From positions 310,001 through 374,000 of the forward strand of contig NZ_OX373462.1 of NCBI RefSeq assembly GCF_947331815.1: 64,000 nucleotides of DNA. The letters run 5' to 3'. Source of the DNA: Cyanobacterium sp. uoEpiScrs1. Lineage in GTDB: Bacteria > Cyanobacteriota > Cyanobacteriia > Cyanobacteriales > Microcystaceae. Position 1 is the stretch's first letter, and every line of letters begins with the position of its first letter. Shown one piece after another: positions 59,704 to 64,000 of the stretch. Made by a program: the position numbers and the translations under genes. The notes below the pieces were generated by a model. That model searched no databases. It was not told the DNA's origin and worked only from the letters and a program-made list of their open reading frames with translations.

Positions 59704-61332
59704 GTGACTACCCAACCATCTAATACAACCCAACCCACAAAGACTTTGTTAACAAAGCCTGTCGAAGAAAACCTGAATCGTCAAATATTGATTATTCTGG
59801 ACTTTGGTTCCCAATACTCAGAATTAATTGCTCGTCGTATTCGTGAAACAGAAGTTTACTCAGAAGTCCTATCTTATAGAACCACAGTTGAACAAATAAG
59901 TAGGTTAAATCCCCAAGGAATTATTCTGTCAGGGGGACCTAATTCTGTTTATGATAGCCGCGCCCCTCAATGTGACCCCGAAATCTTTCACCTAGGTATT
60001 CCTATTTTAGGAGTTTGCTACGGAATGCAACTTATGGTTCAACAATTAGGAGGACAGGTAGAAAGAGCAAAGAAAGGAGAATATGGCAAGGCATCACTAC
60101 GCATTGATGATCCTATAGATTTGCTCACTAACGTTGAAGAAGGTGCAACCATGTGGATGAGTCATGGTGACTCATGTGTTCAGCTTCCTGAAGGCTTTGA
60201 AATTTTAGCCCACACTGATAATACTTCTTGCGCCGCGATAGCCGATCATCAAAAGAAACTTTTCGGGGTTCAATTTCACCCAGAAGTTGTTCATTCCATA
60301 GGGGGACTTGCTCTAATTCGCAACTTTGTCTATCACATTTGTAAATGTGAACCGACTTGGACAACCGAAGCCTTTATTGACGAGTCTATTCGAGAGATTC
60401 GCGCTAAAGTCAAAAATAAGCGAGTTTTATTAGCTCTTTCTGGTGGAGTAGACTCTTCTACCTTAGCTTTTCTCCTCCATCGCGCCATTGGGGATAAACT
60501 AACTTGTATGTTTATTGACCAAGGGTTTATGCGAAAGGGCGAACCAGAAAGATTAGTGGATATCTTTAACAAAGAATTTCATATTAATGTTGAATATGTA
60601 AATGCCAGAGACCGATTTTTGGCACAACTTAGAGATGTCACTGATCCTGAAACCAAACGACGTCTTATTGGACACGAATTTATTCAGGTTTTTGAAGAGG
60701 AATCAGAGCGCCTAGGACCTTTTGATTATCTAGCCCAAGGAACTCTCTATCCTGACGTTATAGAATCTGCTGATAGTAACGTTGATCCAAAAACGGGGGA
60801 ACGGGTTGCTGTTAAAATTAAAAGCCATCATAATGTAGGAGGACTTCCCAAAAATCTCCGCTTCAAATTGGTAGAACCTCTGCGGAAACTATTTAAAGAT
60901 GAAGTCCGTAAACTTGGCCGGGTGATAGGCTTACCTGAAGAAATTGTCCGCCGTCATCCCTTTCCTGGTCCTGGGTTAGCCATTCGCATACTGGGGGAAG
61001 TGACTTCTGAACGTCTTAATTTAATGCGGGATGCAGATTTCATCGTACGTGATGAAATTACTAAACATGGGATGTACCATGATTTGTGGCAAGCATTTGC
61101 TGTACTTTTACCAGTGCGAAGTGTGGGGGTTATGGGAGATCAAAGAACCTATGCTCATCCTATCGTTTTACGGTTAATTACAAGTGAGGATGGAATGACT
61201 GCTGATTGGGCTAGGGTGCCTTATGACTTACTTGAAAGTATCTCAAACCGCATTGTGAATGAAGTTACAGGGGTTAATCGTGTAGTTTATGACATTACGT
61301 CTAAACCGCCTGGAACCATTGAATGGGAATAA
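59704..61332 (+). CDS. guaA: GMP synthase (glutamine-hydrolysing)
   Basis: Converts XMP to GMP. The 542 residues include a class I glutamine amidotransferase domain (nucleophile in GVCYGMQLM, His-Glu in [10 protein letters not shown]), the ATP-pyrophosphatase domain with the P-loop [11 protein letters not shown], and the C-terminal dimerisation domain ending [10 protein letters not shown]. The start is GTG at 59704 with a weak ribosome-binding site. Complete and normal in length. A 13-bp hairpin follows the stop by about 80 bases. Confidence 0.98.
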   Translation: MTTQPSNTTQPTKTLLTKPVEENLNRQILIILDFGSQYSELIARRIRETEVYSEVLSYRTTVEQISRLNPQGIILSGGPNSVYDSRAPQCDPEIFHLGIPILGVCYGMQLMVQQLGGQVERAKKGEYGKASLRIDDPIDLLTNVEEGATMWMSHGDSCVQLPEGFEILAHTDNTSCAAIADHQKKLFGVQFHPEVVHSIGGLALIRNFVYHICKCEPTWTTEAFIDESIREIRAKVKNKRVLLALSGGVDSSTLAFLLHRAIGDKLTCMFIDQGFMRKGEPERLVDIFNKEFHINVEYVNARDRFLAQLRDVTDPETKRRLIGHEFIQVFEEESERLGPFDYLAQGTLYPDVIESADSNVDPKTGERVAVKIKSHHNVGGLPKNLRFKLVEPLRKLFKDEVRKLGRVIGLPEEIVRRHPFPGPGLAIRILGEVTSERLNLMRDADFIVRDEITKHGMYHDLWQAFAVLLPVRSVGVMGDQRTYAHPIVLRLITSEDGMTADWARVPYDLLESISNRIVNEVTGVNRVVYDITSKPPGTIEWE

Positions 61333-61409
61333 AATGCTATGTGAAGACAAAAGGTAAACTCCCTCTTATGTCTTCTCCTTCCTTCTACTCTTTAAAAGGT
61401 TTATGGAAG

Positions 61410-61446
61410 ATTATAAAGAAGTCGTGCGGTTCAACTTCTTTATAAT
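61410..61446 (+). terminator. guaA downstream hairpin
   Basis: A 13-bp perfect stem (ATTATAAAGAAGT and complement) with an 11-base loop, 77 bases after the guaA stop. T-run weak. Likely marks the transcript end. Confidence 0.55.
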
Positions 61447-61540
61447 ACCTATAGTTTTCTAACTAAATCTTTGTGCGGAATATGGATAACATGTCACAGG
61501 AATTTATTTGAGTAAAAAAGTATGAGAAATTACCTAGTAA

Positions 61541-61672
61541 CGTTGTTACAATGAGGGTTTACTGCTAAAGGGATTACCTGATTCCGTAGCTGTAATTCAA
61601 GTATCTTCTAATAAATTAGTCTCTGGAAAAATCTGTCATATCTTTGTGAAGTTGAAATATTTGTCAATTTAG
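61541..61672 (+). pseudogene. Gene remnant, family unknown
   Basis: A protein-like frame (RCYNEGLLLKGLPDSVAVIQ, then SSNKLVSGKICHIFVKLKYL) runs between a TAA at 61538 and a TAG at 61670-61672. No start codon or ribosome-binding site. Probably the surviving middle of a lost gene. Confidence 0.3.
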
Positions 61673-61942
61673 ACGATAGTTATTAGAACAACAAGATAAG
61701 CTACTTGCTAACACATATATTAATTCACGAAAAAAGTTGAATTAGTCAAAAATTATTTAATCTTGATTATTAGCTCGTTAATTTGCCCGAACTAGAATAT
61801 CAGTTTCTGCGAGAGTGTAGCAGAAAGACAAACGTTAAAAAACTATTGATAAATATTTCTTTAAAATTAACTACAGTCAAATTTTTAAAAATTAGGATTA
61901 GTGATTTTGAATTACTAATCATTCTTCATAAAAAATTAAATA

Positions 61943-62581
61943 TTAAACTAATGTTCCCTTAGAACTAGGAACGGCATGGGAACGACGGGGATCAATTTCT
62001 AAAGCCATCCGCATTGCTCGTGCAAACGCCTTAAAAGTAGCCTCAATAATATGGTGAGAATTGATACCATCTAATTGACGAATATGTAGGGTTATTTGGC
62101 TATGATTAACCAGTGCCACAAAAAATTCACGAACCAATTGAGTATCATAAGTCCCTACTCGTTGAGTGACAATTTCTAAACCATAATTTAAATAAGGTCG
62201 TCCTGAAAAATCTAAAGTTACTTGAACTAATGCTTCATCTAATGGGGAAATAAAATGACCAAAACGGGTTATTCCTTTGCGATCACCTAACGCTTTAGCC
62301 AACGCTTGACCGAGGGCGATGCCCACATCCTCATTGGTGTGGTGGTCATCAATTTCTAAATCTCCTGTAGCCTTTACCTCTAAATCAATTAATCCATGAG
62401 AAGCAATTTGATTAATCATATGGTCTAGAAAGGGAATTCCTGTTGCCGTATGACAAATTCCCTGACCATCCAAATTTAGGGACACCAACACCTCAGTCTC
62501 CTTGGTAGTGCGTTTGACGATAGCACTCCGAAGAGAGGAAGGCATAGAAATGGGAGATTGAGAAAAAGATTGGGGCTGCAT
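61943..62581 (-). CDS. hisB: Imidazoleglycerol-phosphate dehydratase
   Basis: Sixth step of histidine synthesis. The 212 residues contain the manganese-binding histidine clusters: [41 protein letters not shown]-like [11 protein letters not shown], and the [18 protein letters not shown] block near the C-terminus. It is the monofunctional form, as in other cyanobacteria. No his operon here, as expected for cyanobacteria. Intact. Confidence 0.97.
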   Translation of the reverse strand: MQPQSFSQSPISMPSSLRSAIVKRTTKETEVLVSLNLDGQGICHTATGIPFLDHMINQIASHGLIDLEVKATGDLEIDDHHTNEDVGIALGQALAKALGDRKGITRFGHFISPLDEALVQVTLDFSGRPYLNYGLEIVTQRVGTYDTQLVREFFVALVNHSQITLHIRQLDGINSHHIIEATFKAFARAMRMALEIDPRRSHAVPSSKGTLV

Positions 62582-62798
62582 AGATTCAATTTAACAGTTC
62601 AGTTCACTACTTATTGTGTAGGATATCAATCCTAAGTAAATATGGAATGTTTTCAACCTATCAATGTGTCTGATTAATAAAAGACAGCCAAAGACTATGG
62701 TAAAATTACCTCGGTTTGTATAGCCTAAAAATCCCAGATCAAGTTTTTATGAAAATTCTTGACCTCTACCTAATTGTACTCTAAATTCACTATTTATT

Positions 62799-63329
62799 AT
62801 GAAGCTATTAGATTCTAAAGGGCGTTTACTCAATAAAGTTAGTATTTTGGATCTTGGTGCGGCCTTAGTTGTTCTTCTGGTAATTATTGGGATTTTTATT
62901 GTTCCTGGGAAATCAGGAGTGAGTACCATTGCACAAGTATCAAAAAAACCTATCGAAGTTGATGTCATTGTTCGAGGTTTAGGGATACGTGATCCTGAGT
63001 CGTTGATACAGCAATTCGAAAACGAAAGAAAAACTAACATTGTGATTCGCAACCAGCCGGCAGGGAAGGTCAATATTAAAAACATTCAACCCCTTCCTCG
63101 TACAACAGTGGTTCCTCAACCTGATGGATCCGTTAAAGCACTTCCTGATCCCAGACCAGAAGTTGTATTTTTTAAGGATATGATTTTGACATTAGGAGGA
63201 GAAGCTCAAATTACGAATACGGGAGCAGTGTTAGGTAATCAAAAGGTTAAAATTGGCACATTAATTGAGTTGGAAGGAAAAGATTATAACTTCAATACTA
63301 GTACCATTGATGTAAGGATTCTTAATTGA
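62799..63329 (+). CDS. DUF4330 membrane-anchored protein
   Basis: A 176-residue protein with one N-terminal membrane helix (about 16-36, ILDLGAALVVLLVIIGIFIV) after a short MKLLDSKGRLLNKVS leader, and an outer-facing domain (EVDVIVRGLGIRDPESLIQ, KDMILTLGGEAQITNTGAVLG, QKVKIGTLIELEGKDYNF). This matches DUF4330, a cyanobacterial family of unknown function that may act near the cell envelope. The length is normal. Divergent from hisB, 217 bases away. Confidence 0.85.
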   Translation: MKLLDSKGRLLNKVSILDLGAALVVLLVIIGIFIVPGKSGVSTIAQVSKKPIEVDVIVRGLGIRDPESLIQQFENERKTNIVIRNQPAGKVNIKNIQPLPRTTVVPQPDGSVKALPDPRPEVVFFKDMILTLGGEAQITNTGAVLGNQKVKIGTLIELEGKDYNFNTSTIDVRILN

Positions 63330-63862
63330 AATACCTCACTGGCTACAGCCGACTGGACACTCCAAACATCGTTGTTTTTAATTTGTGATTCAATTAGTCC
63401 AATTAAATTCTATTTTTGATAGGATTTAATTGTTTTTTTGATAAATATTTACAGTGTTATTACAAAATTACCAGCAGTGATTTTGTAAGCGGTATGAAGT
63501 TAGACAGTGCTTAGGTTGAAGGAAAGGAGTCAGAAAAGAAAATAGATGAATTGGCAATTATTTTTTTAATTGTCTTCAAACTTTATTTCTAGCATCAGTA
63601 CTATGTTATCTCATAAAAGAATAATTGCCATATTTGGTAACAACCTAAGCAAATAATGAGGTAAGGTCTCGGTATCGACATAAAGTTGTTAATTTACAAT
63701 TTTCTTAGAGATTATTCATAAGATTAGACTTCCATATTAACTATCAATTTGTTCTTTATCTAGCCTAATATCTGATATCTAAAAGCATACCTAAGTTTAA
63801 AGTCAATTTTTATTTTGTAAAGTTATTTAGTCCTAAATAATTTCTGTATATTTAGTTAAAAA
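63330..63862. other. Intergenic region
   Basis: The DUF4330 frame continues past its stop for about 29 codons (NTSLATADWTLQTS...) before the next stop, which may be chance or a former extension. No other gene or repeat is recognised. Confidence 0.35.
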
Positions 63863-64000
63863 TCATTCTCCAAGTTTATACATACTAATTTTTAATAGAT
63901 ATCTGATTCCTGTAATAACTTGTACTATCAATAATAACAAAATAAGACCAATTACAACAATATAAATATTGCTCCAGAGATTAGAAAAATTTTGATTCAT
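63863..64000 (-). CDS. Small membrane protein, or C-terminus cut by window edge
   Basis: A minus-strand frame from the ATG at 64000 to TGA at 63863-63865 encodes 45 residues with one membrane helix (NIYIVVIGLILLLLIVQVIT) and a short basic tail (RYLLKISMYKLGE). The ATG lies exactly at the window end, so it could be an internal methionine of a longer protein. No family recognised. Confidence 0.45.
   Translation of the reverse strand: MNQNFSNLWSNIYIVVIGLILLLLIVQVITGIRYLLKISMYKLGE

Larger units (their letters stand above)
61333..61942. other. Convergent region with remnant
   Basis: Between guaA and hisB. It holds the guaA-side hairpin (61410-61446) and a short protein-like remnant (61541-61672). 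Confidence 0.45.

Noticed and set aside
60128..60572. Minus-strand frames inside guaA
   Set aside because: Overlap the amidotransferase and ATPase motifs of GMP synthase; antisense shadows.
62747..63085. Minus-strand 112-codon frame over the DUF4330 gene
   Set aside because: The plus-strand DUF4330 protein has a membrane anchor and family blocks; the antisense frame is proline/threonine-rich and unconvincing.
1..64000. CRISPR arrays, insertion sequences, prophage
   Set aside because: No regularly spaced repeats, transposase motifs or phage structural genes were seen; the inverted repeats lack flanking transposase genes and shared sequence.

Overview
The window reads as chromosome of a cyanobacterium in an advanced state of genome erosion. 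Cyanobacterial identity comes from the split NDH-1 operons (ndhC-K-J and ndhA-I-G-E), chlM for chlorophyll synthesis, sqdX for sulfolipid, a VTE6-like phytol kinase, and several cyanobacterium-centred families (DUF1830, DUF1400, DUF4330, MCE/MlaD-like). NdhK, NdhC and NdhA resemble the unicellular diazotroph (Crocosphaera/Cyanothece) clade as I remember it. The DNA is very AT-rich, only about 60% is protein-coding by my count, and single genes sit between 0.4-1.8 kb stretches of A+T-rich DNA holding gene fragments, hairpins and nothing else recognisable. Transposons, phage and CRISPR are absent. My inference is a long-term intracellular symbiont of that clade, such as a diatom spheroid body or a UCYN-A relative. 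Species cannot be fixed from the sequence alone.

Layout. 1-6.5 kb: a TPR-like protein and a small cyanobacterial protein, a B12-binding radical SAM enzyme, a DUF1830 gene with a divergent tail, a 1.8-kb desert, and DUF1499. 6.6-11 kb: ndhCKJ and an MCE/ABC lipid-transport pair. 12-20.7 kb: a BlaI/M56 regulator-protease pair, dapF, a LuxR-type response regulator, sqdX, pyrF with a translationally coupled secreted protein, and an AI-2E-type membrane protein. 20.8-25.2 kb: a UvrD-like helicase and a lone SnoaL-like 'pathogen-related' protein flanked by deserts. 26.6-31.6 kb: era, a CYTH protein and typA. 32.9-40 kb: a previously untracked 52-residue secreted peptide, a STAND-type ATPase, queA, glmU and an FAD amine oxidase. 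40.4-46.2 kb: VTE6-like, UbiB/ABC1, YggT, a decayed gene, tRNA-Val(UAC) and DUF2227. 46.2-49 kb: ndhAIGE. 50-56 kb: decayed genes, a HAD phosphatase, chlM, DUF1400, a candidate structured RNA and a periplasmic solute-binding protein. 57.6-64 kb: trmB, a metallophosphoesterase, guaA, hisB, DUF4330 and a short membrane peptide cut off by the window edge.

How the genes fit together. What survives is mostly housekeeping (translation GTPases, nucleotide, histidine, lysine/peptidoglycan and queuosine synthesis) plus membrane-energy functions: seven NDH-1 subunits, sulfolipid, phytol recycling and one chlorophyll step. The cell therefore appears to keep thylakoid-type membranes and NDH-1 electron flow. 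The most unusual non-coding signal is a set of long, perfectly paired inverted repeats (stems up to 26 bp) in the deserts. They are unrelated to each other in sequence and stand out against otherwise decaying DNA.
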